Shown piece after piece: positions 1 to 10,300 of a stretch of 64,000 nucleotides of DNA. Below the pieces are notes generated by a model that was given only the letters and a program-made list of their open reading frames with translations, had not been told where the DNA came from and ran no database searches. The translations under genes were made by a program, and so were the position numbers. Origin of the DNA: Ilex aquifolium (taxonomy: Eukaryota; Streptophyta; Magnoliopsida; Aquifoliales; Aquifoliaceae); contig OX637396.1 of the NCBI GenBank assembly GCA_951799425.1, positions 12,499,701 to 12,563,700 on the forward strand, written 5' to 3'. Positions within the stretch are counted from its first letter, which is position 1, and each line of letters opens with the position of its first letter.

Positions 1-52
1 TTTTCTGATTATTTTGATGAAGTTCTCAAAATTGAAGTCCCACTATTTTTAA

Positions 53-552
53 GGTGTGTTTGTTTTAGGTATTAATAAAAAGGGATTGAAAAAGATAATG
101 TCGGACCCACTTTATCTCTCTTATACTTATGTTTGGATATATATTTTGGGTCCGATATTATCACTTAAAAATAATATCGGCCCGGATGAATAGTGTATTT
201 AATACTACATACAACCTCTTAAATAAATCTACATTTTTGGTGGGTTTAAATAGTCCAATTGAGATTTATTTGGCCAAAAAACATTTTTACCCTCAAGTAA
301 TCCTAAGATATAAATATCACTTTTTATCTTGAGGGTTTTTTAGTAATTTAATGTTTATACCATCATTTAATACTCCATCCAAATAAAATATTGAATGAGA
401 TAAATGTGGGGCCACTACTTCTTTAATACTTGAACCAAACATGGGATGAAGATGCATTATCACTATAATTAGTCCAAGGACCGGATGGATGGGTAAGGAA
501 TGGACGGTATTATCTAATTCGGTCCTTTCTAATGCTTAAACCAAACACACCC
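53..552. mobile_element. Candidate inverted-repeat MITE
   Basis: The two ends are imperfect inverted repeats: the left end reads GGTGTGTTTGTTTTAGG and the right end, on the other strand, GGTGTGTTTGGTTTAAG. The interior is AT-rich and has no credible gene. I could not find a convincing target-site duplication, so the superfamily (PIF/Harbinger-like or other) is not assigned. Confidence 0.45.
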
Positions 553-2014
553 TGAGATTAACTAATTTAGCCCGTCTTAGTTTCACTTTCGTGGTTCCTT
601 TGCGGAGAGTACACTTTACTTTGACACCAAGGGATAGTGGAATGGACAAGTTACTGAATTGATGTTTTTCTTTAGGGAAAAGAGGTTTGGGTCAGGTGAA
701 AGAAACATAAGTTGGCTAGACACCAAAAAAAAAACATGTACGTACGTTGTTTTGCCGTAGGGGCTCACTTTGAAAATTGAGGTACTACTGATTTCAGATG
801 ATGTTTGGCCTGATTCGGACAGACATTGGGTTTGATGTTTTCATTACAAGTTCACATGGATCATACAGAGAATATGGTCCAATGTAAAACAATGGTGGTT
901 TGGACCAGCAGTGGGCCATGTTTTCTCAATTGGGGTCACTTAGCAATTGTGTTTTGGATGAGAATAGGGACTTGGTTTATGCTTTGCCCTCTAGAAGAGG
1001 ATAACTTTGCATTATAGGTTGTCACAGCTCAATGGCTGATGCTGAAAATATGATCTAATGTAACAAAATGGTATTTGTGGTACTTGCCATTGGCCATAGC
1101 TTCTCAAGTTGCAGATATTTTGCTTCACATTCTGTGTACTAATTGAAGTTACACTCTTGGCCTTCTCTCTCTATATATACACATATGGGATCGTTTGCTT
1201 TGGTCTATAGTGGACAGATATGAACATAATGTTGGGGAAATTAGCATAATTATACATAATTTTACTTAATAAAATAATATTCAGATCACAAACTAACAAG
1301 AATATGCAAATAAATATAAAATAACAATCAATTTAGAATAGAATAAAATAGATACTATAAATTAGAAAGAGCTGGTATGCGAGTCCGAGAGTCGTGTGAA
1401 CACTGTTCTAAAGCAGCTGAGTCTCTTCGCGTGAGGGTATTGACGGACACCAGCGACTCCAAGATCAAACACAGACGCTCGCAACAGCACCTCCTCAATA
1501 GTCACGCCCACTAGAAAGAAGGGATGAACCTGACTCGAATCGAAGTTGCCCAAAAAATAAACTAATACCAAATATTTATAGGTATGCAAATGTAATAATA
1601 GACAGGAAAAAAATATGTATGAAGAATAGCAAAACTCGGTGGAAAAGGAGCATATATAAAAAAAGTAAAACAACCCGTATTCTATCCAAATCAACCATCT
1701 TGTTTTATTGGCAACATCTTAATTACTCTTGAATAATAGGCTTTAAAATATTTTAGCATGAAACTGCCAGGCTATTAAGCCTATATCAATTTTATAATTA
1801 AATGGCATGAACATGCAAAAATTAAATTTCAATAGTAAAGTTTAAAACTGAAAAATTAATACAAAATAATTAGTTAAGTGGTTATTTTAATTTATTCTAA
1901 CACGTAATGCTTTTGAAATGGACATGCCTTATTTTTTTCTTAGCTTTCTTTACACATTGTGAATTCACCTTCTTATACCTAACGTTTTTGAATGTGTAAA
2001 TTACTTTTGTGCAG
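553..2014. other. Intergenic AT-rich DNA, no gene seen
   Basis: No coding region is supportable here. An imperfect direct duplication with an offset of about 175 bp is visible: the stretch starting near 868 (gagaatatggtccaatg) resembles the one starting near 1043 (gaaaatatgatctaatg), and similarity continues for roughly 70 bp. A GC-richer patch at about 1370-1545 stands out from the AT-rich surroundings and may be an old transposon remnant that I could not identify. The last part, about 1900-2014, reads like the 3' end of an intron belonging to the cytochrome c exon that follows. Confidence 0.5.
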
Positions 2015-2074
2015 TATATTCCTGGAACCAAGATGGTTTTCCCTGGTTTGAAGAAGCCGAAGGAGCGAGCTGAT
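2015..2074 (+). pseudogene. Cytochrome c exon fragment
   Basis: Twenty codons read [20 protein letters not shown], the highly conserved block containing the methionine heme ligand of plant mitochondrial cytochrome c. The block is preceded directly by a splice-acceptor-like sequence ending tttttgtgcag at 2014, as at an exon start. Similarity stops after the Asp codon: the usual C-terminal residues are replaced by unrelated sequence (HLQIFYL and on). I found no other cytochrome c exon nearby. This is therefore a captured or left-over exon with part of its upstream intron, not a gene. Confidence 0.8.
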
Positions 2075-3456
2075 CATCTTCAAATTTTTTACTTGTATGA
2101 GCATCATCATATTATATTTTGTCACAGTTGGAAGAGTTTTGCTATTGGTGGCAGTCTGTAATTATTTTTATGGAAAATATAGCTTATAATTTCAATAAGT
2201 ACGACCATCAAGGACTTCCAACATGTTATTTCCTTGACAAACTAGACAAGTAAATGTGATTTTTAGTTGTGTTGGATGTATTTCTACAATATGACAAAAT
2301 CACTTATTGAAATCTTTGATTTGTATCGTGCAATTAGAATAAAAAAGTAACATGCAATAACAAATAGTAACATGTAAATTTGTAATAAATAAATTGACCT
2401 ATTTACCGGCCATGAAATGTGATTGAACTTTATATATAGCTCAAGACTAGTGTTTAACACTATATCCTTAAGATAGATTTCGTTCCCACGCTTGATACTT
2501 ATGGAAACCTCAACGTCTACCTCCCAGGATATAATGATCTTTACACAACTGAAAGTAGCACTTCAATTCAATTGTTCAGCCAACCAGAATTGTGCTATGT
2601 ACTCTTAGATATGTAGACTGCTATTAACGAATTTTATGAATGTAATGATTGCTTTAATTCGTAATGTTGTAACTGTAAAATGATCACGAATCTGAGTTAT
2701 ATAGACATAATGGTGATTGTACCGGACGACAATCGTATGAATATATGCAATTAAGAAGATACAATGCAGTCTAGAAGATACCATTGATGTCTGGATACTA
2801 AATAGACACGATATTCAAAAATTTGAATTTGAGGAAAATTGAAATCCGAATTAGTGCAAATTTTGAATTCCAACGGACAGAAATTAAAATTGGGTTAAGG
2901 ATTTTTGACCCAATTCATTGAATGAATTTTCTTCAAAAATATAAAGTTGGGTCTAACCTACACTCACACCTAAACTTAGTCGAGTTGTGTGTGGTCAAAC
3001 TAAAGCCTATGTAAGTACTCGTTTCGCTCACAAAAATTGTGATATTCTTTGGGACTCAACCCATAATACAAACTTGGTATATATGCACATGAAATTTTTG
3101 TATGCAACCAATGTGAGTTGGTGTCAAATCCCATATTGTCCAATCTCTATTTACACATTTCAATTGAGACACTTTAGAACTTATTTTCTCATTCTTTTCT
3201 TACTCAATTTGAACAAGTGAATATATTTTATTATTTTTTTAACCGAGTAGAATACGAAACTGAGAAAATTTACTATGAGCGGATCCTATTTTAATTTAAG
3301 TTCAAAGTTGACCAAAAATCAATTTTTATTTGTTAAAAAATACTTTAGTCCAACAAGTTGCACTTGATGGATCTGTGACGATTTTTCTTACCTTAATACA
3401 TGCCTCATGATAAACTGTTATACGTGATTCAATCACATTGATGATGAATTCGAGTC
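2075..3456. other. Intergenic AT-rich DNA, no gene seen
   Basis: Short open frames only (for example 2987-3220), with no recognisable domain and plant-intergenic composition. Nothing else stands out. Confidence 0.5.
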
Positions 3457-3472
3457 CTTTGGATTTTGTTAT

Positions 3473-3583
3473 ACTAACGGGTCTTTGGTTAAATGGTATT
3501 TCTTGTCTTATAAAGATTTTGTCTCTTTGTGATCAAGAGTTCAAGCCCCTCCCCTTTCCCCCAAAAAAAAAAAAAAAAACGCA
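3473..3583 (+). mobile_element. tRNA-derived SINE
   Basis: About 110 bp flanked by a perfect 16-bp direct repeat, ctttggattttgttat, at 3457-3472 and 3584-3599, which is the target-site duplication. The element has an A-box-like ggttaaatggt near its start, a B-box-like gagttcaagcccc, and a long A tract before the right-hand duplication. These are the standard marks of a polymerase-III SINE mobilised by a LINE. Family not assigned. Confidence 0.8.
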
Positions 3584-3841
3584 CTTTGGATTTTGTTATG
3601 CATTCTTGTATTGGCTGCTTAACATTTTTCTTACCCGGCACCCAACTATTTTAAGAATTTGTCTTGTAACCTTATAGTAATCGTTCCAAGTGTTTACGTG
3701 GCGGAAGCAATAAGAATTTAGGGACATCTCGATTGGATGGCAGTCCACTTCGATCAAATCAATAATCAAATTATTATTTTTTTAACTTTTTTCCTCCAGG
3801 TGTCGTCTAAAATTTTCAATTTGATAGTGTTTGGAAATTGT

Positions 3842-4339
3842 CAGGGTGACTCAAGGTAATTGAAGGCCTAAAGTTAAAAAAACGATGTTTTTTTTTTATT
3901 TTTAATATTAATTTTTTAAAAAAATTAATTTATTTTCAATTTATTATATGAGAGACCTAAGAAGGACGTGCTAGACTGCTAGTGTTACTGAAAAAATATT
4001 TTAAATTTTGTTTTTGTTTTTTATCAGAAAGAGAGTTTAATTTTAACTTTTTTTTTAATATTTTGTACTAATTTTTACTTAGAGAGAAAAAGCGTAAATA
4101 TGAGTTAACTTTTGAGTAATTTTTATTTTTTCAACTTATGATTTTTAGATTTCTAATCTTATGAATTGAATCATGAACTCAAATTATTACAATAAAAATG
4201 TTGATTGTAGTTAATATTTTGGGGCCTTTTTTTAGGGTTTAAAATTTAAAGAATTTAATTTTTTTGTGGGTTAGTAATGTACCTAAAAATTTGGGGCCTA
4301 AAACCCATGTTTTTTTTTAATATTGTTGAGCCGGCCCTG
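3842..4339. mobile_element. hAT-type non-autonomous element (MITE)
   Basis: Flanked by a perfect 8-bp target duplication gaaattgt at 3834-3841 and 4340-4347. The ends are inverted: CAGGGTGACTCAA on the left and, reading the other strand, CAGGGCCGGCTCAA on the right. An 8-bp duplication with CAGGG termini is typical of the hAT superfamily. The 498-bp AT-rich interior has no transposase, so it would need one in trans. Confidence 0.85.
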
Positions 4340-4347
4340 GAAATTGT

Positions 4348-6202
4348 GTCGAACAGATTAACAAATAGATTAAAATTAAAGCTTTGAAACATGTAAGATC
4401 GTTTTGTTTAAATTGATATTTACACTCACTCGAGAGTTTGTTAGAGGGTTATTGACAAATTACTTTCAAGATACAAGAAAGACTATATGGTGAAAAATTG
4501 TAATTAGCAATGTTAAAAAACTTTCAAAGAAATCTAGTGAACAGTTTTAATGAAAGAAAGAAAGAAAGAAAAAGGGGAGACGAGTTATACTAGAGTATAA
4601 CTCTAGTGTGATTTGTGAATGAAGTCTAGGGTCCTCTTTATGAGGTTTTTCCCAAACCCAGTTTTCCTCAGAACATATTTCTTCAATCCAGTCATTTTTA
4701 AACTTAATTTTCAGACCCAGTCTTTTTTTGTCTTAAAATGTCATTCTAAATGACGTTTTTAAAGTCTTCTTTACTAATGACGTTTTTTATCCTGGAATTT
4801 AAACGGGACCTAACAGACGTTAAAAAAAAATAAAGGGCATAAAACATCATTTGCAATGACGTCTTTAAAAACGTCATTGCAAATGACGTCTTTTAAAACT
4901 TCATTGTAAATGACGTTTTCTGCCCTTTTATGTCCAATGATGTTTTCTACCCTTTAGCCTTTTACAACGACGTTGTCTTAGCCAAAAGTCTCCAACCACC
5001 AACTTGTAATAAATTTTATAAAAGCTAATAACTCCACCTTATGTCTCACATCATGATTCACCGGACAAAAAAAAACCCATAACCCGGCTGATCAAATCAA
5101 TTATCCAAGTTCTTCTTGAGTCAGTCTGGGCTCCTTTTTTCACACTTGGGCTAGGTTGTCTCTACCTTGGGCTTGTTAGGTTTAGTGATATTCTTGGGCC
5201 CTGGTTGTGACTCTAAGGCCTGATATCTGTTGGATTGACCCGGTCGTTTTTGCCAGGCTTGGTTTTTAATTGCCTGTGGTCTTTTTCTTCTGAGTTGGGC
5301 TTTCATCGAAGGCCCAAATTCTGAGTCAGCATTAACCACGTTTAACCTAACCTGGGTTAGATCAGGGTTTCCTTGTGACCATTGTAGGGTGTCAAAGGTT
5401 GCAACTCTAGGGTTCTGTGCATCTTCTCCGGTAGCACTCTGATTTCCGGCCACCATCGGAGTTTATTTCCCATATTATATTGTAAATGCAAATTTCAATG
5501 GGTTGTTGGCTGTATTCAACTCTCCAACTTCAACTTTCTCAAATAGCTTTTTTAGAGAGAGAAAATCTAGAGAGAAGTCAAAGCATTCACATTCAGTTTA
5601 GTGGGAGGGTTTTGAGCTGATTGAACATGCATGATACAAGAAGTCAGCGACCATAAATGAATAATTGGTCTACTGTTTTGTAGTGATGTTATTCTAAACT
5701 TCTTGCCACTATTATCAGCCGGCCATCAAAATTGATTTTTTGTCAACATTCCCTTTAATGGATAGTATGACCAAAAAAAAATTGATGATAAATAAATAAA
5801 TTGAAGCCCTTTAAATCAATTTGCATCAGTCATTACATTATGCTTTTCGGTATTTTTCGAATATGATCTCTGCACTATTTTTCTTTTTTTACGTTCGACT
5901 AAGTTAGAATTGGGCTAAGTACACCGTGAGATATTCATCATTTGAAAAATTCATACAAAAAGAAGTACTTGAAGAAATAAGTTTATATCATGAGTTAATT
6001 TTGGGTGATTGTATGACTATATGTTATTTTATGATTAGGGCAGAGTTTAAAAATTATTTTTAGGTAGGCAATTTAAAAAAATAATTTTTTTTTAAATAAA
6101 TCAAGAGAAAAATGATATATTAATATTTATTTACAACATATTTTGAATATGAAACTTACAAAATTTATTAGACACAAAACGATTAAAAATTAGTATAATT
6201 TT

Positions 6203-6233
<31 letters not shown>

Positions 6234-6570
6234 CTAATTATAAAATAATATCAGTATTTCCAAAAACTTATGAGAATGTGAGGAGAAATTAATAGTTATT
6301 TAGGTATAAGGTCTAATTATTGATACAAATGGAGGGAGCATAATAAAAAATACTTAAGAAATTTAGACAACAAAATGATTCAAGACAAACATGAAGGGTA
6401 ACTCAAAAGGACAAAACAGGGTCAATAAGGAACATTGTCATTGTTGATTTCACACTTTTATCCTTTTTTCTCTTGGTATATTCGCAAAAGGCTACCATGA
6501 TTTCAATATTTGCATAAAATACTCTCTTGCTTAGAATGCGAGATGGAGCCTATTAATTAATTAATTAATT
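4348..6570. other. Intergenic DNA with TGACGT palindromes
   Basis: No certain gene. At 4740-4940 the motif TGACGT and its complement recur, including a perfect 14-bp inverted repeat (4849-4862 with 4871-4884, arm atttgcaatgacgt, 8-nt loop). A GAAA microsatellite lies at about 4551-4571 and a TTAA microsatellite at about 6552-6573. A minus-strand open frame of 101 codons at 5151-5456 starts MVAGNQSATGEDAQ and has a basic C-terminal half. I do not recognise it; it could be the end of a LINE ORF1 or another transposon remnant. Confidence 0.45.
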
Positions 6571-6575
6571 AATGC

Positions 6576-7284
6576 TGATGATACCTAAAGTAAACCCCAG
6601 ATCTGAGCTCAGGAAAAGAGCTCAGTTCGGGAGTTTATGGAGAACTAAGCTGAGCTCATCCAGCAAGGTCTGAGCTCGCCCAATCGGAACTTATATTCCC
6701 AACTAAAGACATGAGCTAAGAAACAATGAGAGGGCAGTAAAAAGGCAGTAGATACCCGAACAGGGGGAGTTAAGTCAATCCAAGGCAAGAAATCCGCTAC
6801 CAGCCAGGATCCTATCCTAAAACCAAGGAGAGAATCCCCTAACACAAGGCAGAGAACTCGCCATCCGCGGTCAGCCATAAGGGGTTTAGGAAAGCCCGAG
6901 ATTATAGAAGAAGATAGGGACGATCCCTACAATAAAGGAAGTAACCCCGAATTAGAGGTAAGCATGAGGCTATAAAGAGGAGGGGCAGCTTCCATTGAGA
7001 AAAGACTTGAAACCCTAATACCTTGAGAATTCTGTTGTAACTTATTGAATTAGATCAATAAAGAGACAGGAGCAAGAGCCTCCATTAGAGAGTGGACTAG
7101 CCGAGCTCATCAGCCGGTGAACCACTATATTTCTATTGTATTTCACACATTACACACGGCTAATGAGAGCTTTCATTCCCCATTTCACGAGCCTTGTAGC
7201 TCAGATGCCATATTAGTCCCCATGCAAACTGCTCACGCCAATTAATTTGGTTCTATAGCTCGTATCCGAAGGTTTACACCATCA
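6576..7284 (+). repeat. 5' LTR of the Tat-lineage Gypsy
   Basis: 709 bp, bounded by TG and CA and identical in length to the 3' copy. It holds a TATA box (tataaag, 6971-6977) and an AATAAA signal at 7057-7062, so the U3, R and U5 parts are probably about 6576-7000, 7000-7080 and 7080-7284. Confidence 0.95.
6971..6977 (+). promoter_or_regulatory. LTR TATA box
   Basis: Sequence tataaag in a GC-richer context, about 85 bp upstream of the AATAAA signal. Transcription of the element would start near 7000. The same box lies at 19254-19260 in the 3' LTR and could fire outward toward the glucosylceramidase gene. Confidence 0.6.
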
Positions 7285-7285
7285 G

Positions 7286-7303
7286 TTTGGCGCCGTCTGT
7301 GGG
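7286..7303 (+). other. Primer-binding site of the Gypsy element
   Basis: Two bases after the 5' LTR the sequence TTTGGCGCCGTCTGTGGG begins. TGGCGCC-type sites complementary to a tRNA 3' end are usual for Tat and Athila elements. I do not assign the tRNA. The older element in intron 2 has the decayed equivalent (cttggtgttgtctgtggg) at the same place. Confidence 0.7.
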
Positions 7304-7346
7304 AACAACTGTTCCTGTTACAAGTAAGCTGATTCCTCAGTGACTG

Positions 7347-10300
7347 ATGGTAATAACTCGAAATATGAGCAGAAGCCAAACAAACCTACCTCGAATGCAA
7401 GATCAGCCGGAAGCTGCCCACGGCAGGCAACCCGGGAACATCCAGGAGGCGAATTCCCTCATTAATAACGAGTTGGAGGCCCTGCGTCTCGTCAACCAAC
7501 GTTTGCTAAAGGAAAATGAAGAGCTGTCAAAGCTCGTACAACGCCCACAAGAGGCACCACCGGCCCATGAAGGCCAGAATAACCCCCCTCATAGGGAACC
7601 TCGATACTGGGACCCCCATAGAGAGGTCAGCGAGGGGGGGGAAGGCAGCCAGGCCAGGGGATATGTCCCCTACGTACCCCCTGATAATGGCCCTAACGAC
7701 GAAGTGCAAAGTCGGAACGACAGGGGTGAGAGAGGTGATTTCTTCCCTTATCCGCAAGACAGGAGAGAGCAGCACTGGGAGCAACGCTTCAAAGATTTCC
7801 AGCAAGAGCTCAGCCATATGAAGGAGGCCGTAAAAAGTAAGGCCCCGGTTACAATGGATGTTTTGGTCCAGCAAACCGAATCCCCATTCACCACGGGGGT
7901 GCTACACTTCCCTCTCCCACCAAAATTCAGGATGCCTCAAATGGAGGTCTTTGACGGATCGAAAGATCCCGTGGATCATCTCAACACTTACAAGAACCAG
8001 ATGGAGCTACATGGGTACCAGGATCCTGTACGATGCAGAGCTTTTGCTATCACGCTGAAAGGCTCCGCCTTAAACTGGTTTCATAGGCTCCCGCCAGCCT
8101 CGATCTCATCCTTTAAAGAACTCTCCATTGCTTTTGTCTCTCATTTCATAGGATCCCGGATACACAGAAAGCCGAGCTACCACCTGCTGAATGTGAAGCA
8201 GGGTCCCCAGGAAAACCTGAGGACTTATGTCCAAAGATTTAACTCGGAGACATTGAAAGTAGACGTCCCGGATGAAAAATTCGCCATAACTGCTTTCATT
8301 GCAGGGTTGGGAGTGCAATCAAAGGATTTGATGTTCTCCATATCAAAAAACCCTCAGGCAAGTATGGCTGAGGTGTTAGCCAAGGCAGAGAAATATATAA
8401 ATGGTGAAGAGGCACTCCTTTCTAAGGTGGTCGGTACGTCTTCACGAAAGGAAAAGGAAAAAGAAGAAAAGAGAAGGGACAGAAGCCCTAGGAAGGAAAA
8501 AGGACGAGAGAGGTCCCCAAGGAGGGACAGAGACCGCTCGCCAAAGAGGAGAGGAAATGTCAGAGATCGGCTGGGTCCCATGCAACCTGAACTACAACCC
8601 AGGTATGGGCCTCAGCGGTTTACCCCACTCACCGCTGCTGTGTCACAAGTACTGTATGAGGTCCAGAACGAGAAGTTTTTAAAATGGCCACCTAGGATGA
8701 AGGTAGACCCGGCAAAGAGGGACCCCACGAAGTACTGTGATTATCATCGAGATCATGGACACCACACTGATGACTGTATTCAATTGAAGAAGGAAATCGA
8801 GTTCTTGATCCAGCGAGGTCAGCTGCGTCGTTTTATAGCCAATGATAACCTGAACCGAGCTCTTCCGCCTCCGCCACCCCGACAGCAGGCACCTGCACCA
8901 CACCAGCAGCCTCTAGGAGAAATCAGAGTGATATCTGGAGGTTTCGCAGGAGGTGGAGAGTCAAGCTCAGCTAGGAAGGCGCACCTCCGGCGGATCAGAG
9001 CCGAAGAAGCTCTCGAAGTGCACGCTGTATCCAAGGCTCCACGCTTGGATACAGCTATCACTTTTTCAGATGCTGATTTAGAAGGGTGCCAATACCCCCA
9101 TGATGATCCACTGGTGGTACGAGCTGTGGTGGCAAATAGAACAGTTCATCGGGTTCTAATTGATAACGGGAGCTCGGCAGATATTATTTTCGCACCTGCG
9201 TTTGACAGGATGGACATAGGAAGACAAAAACTTGAGCCAGTAAGCACTCACTTGCTGGGATTCTCCGGGGAAAGGGTGCTCCCCCTGGGTTCAATCCAGC
9301 TCGTGCTCACCCTGGGGGATCCACCTTGCCAAGCCACTACCACTGTCAAATTCCTAGTAGTCAATGCACCATCGGCGTACAACATCTTGCTTGGAAGGCC
9401 ATCCCTAAATTCTATAAAGGCAATCCCATCTGCCTATCATTTAGTCGTGAAGTTCCCTACAGAAAATGGAATCGGAGTGGTCCGAGGAGACCAGCGCGTA
9501 GCACGGGAGTGCTACTTGGCTTCTGTCAAAAGGAAGGAGGTCGAGAACATCCAACTGGATGAGCTCGACATGAGAGATGAAATGGAGACAAGACCAATGC
9601 CATCGGAAGAGCTGGAACCAGTTCAGCTTGATGAGAAATCAGAACACCTTGTTTATGTGGGTTCCAAACTAAACGCTGAGCTCAAAAGACTCCTCATCCA
9701 GTTCCTAAAAGAGAATATAGGAGTGTTCGCTTGGAAGCAAGAAGACATGGAAGGAATTGATCCCTCGATTATTACCCACAAGTTATGCGTAAACCCAACT
9801 TGCAAACCCATCAAACAGAAGAGGAGGAGCTTTGCTTATGAAAGACAAAAAGCAATCAATGAGGAGGTCAGCAAACTCCTCCATGCCAAGGCTATCAGGG
9901 AGGTTCATTACCCCACTTGGTTAGCAAATGTAGTTCTCGTAAAGAAAACCAATGGGAAGTGGCGATTGTGCATCGACTTCACTGATCTCAACCGAGCATG
10001 CCCCAAAGACAGTTTTCCCTTACCTCGGATTGACCTAATAGTGGACGCCACTGCAGGGCACGAGCTCCTCAGTTTCATGGACGCTTTTTCAGGCTACAAC
10101 CAGATCGGGATGGATCCCAGCGATCAGGAGAAGACCTCCTTTGTGACTGAACAGGGAACATATTGTTATCAGGTCATGCCCTTCGGATTGAAGAACGCCG
10201 GAGCCACTTACCAGCGGTTAGTAAATAAAATGTTCCAGAGGCAAATAGGAGCATCCATGGAGGTTTACATTGATGATATGCTAGTGAAGTCGCTGAAAGC

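Noticed and set aside
5151..5456. A minus-strand frame of 101 codons as a host gene.
   Set aside because: It has no recognised domain and sits in repeat-like DNA; I mention it only as part of the intergenic entry.
6645..6878. A 77-codon minus-strand frame, repeated at 18928-19161.
   Set aside because: It occurs twice only because it lies in the two LTRs; no domain or start context supports a gene.
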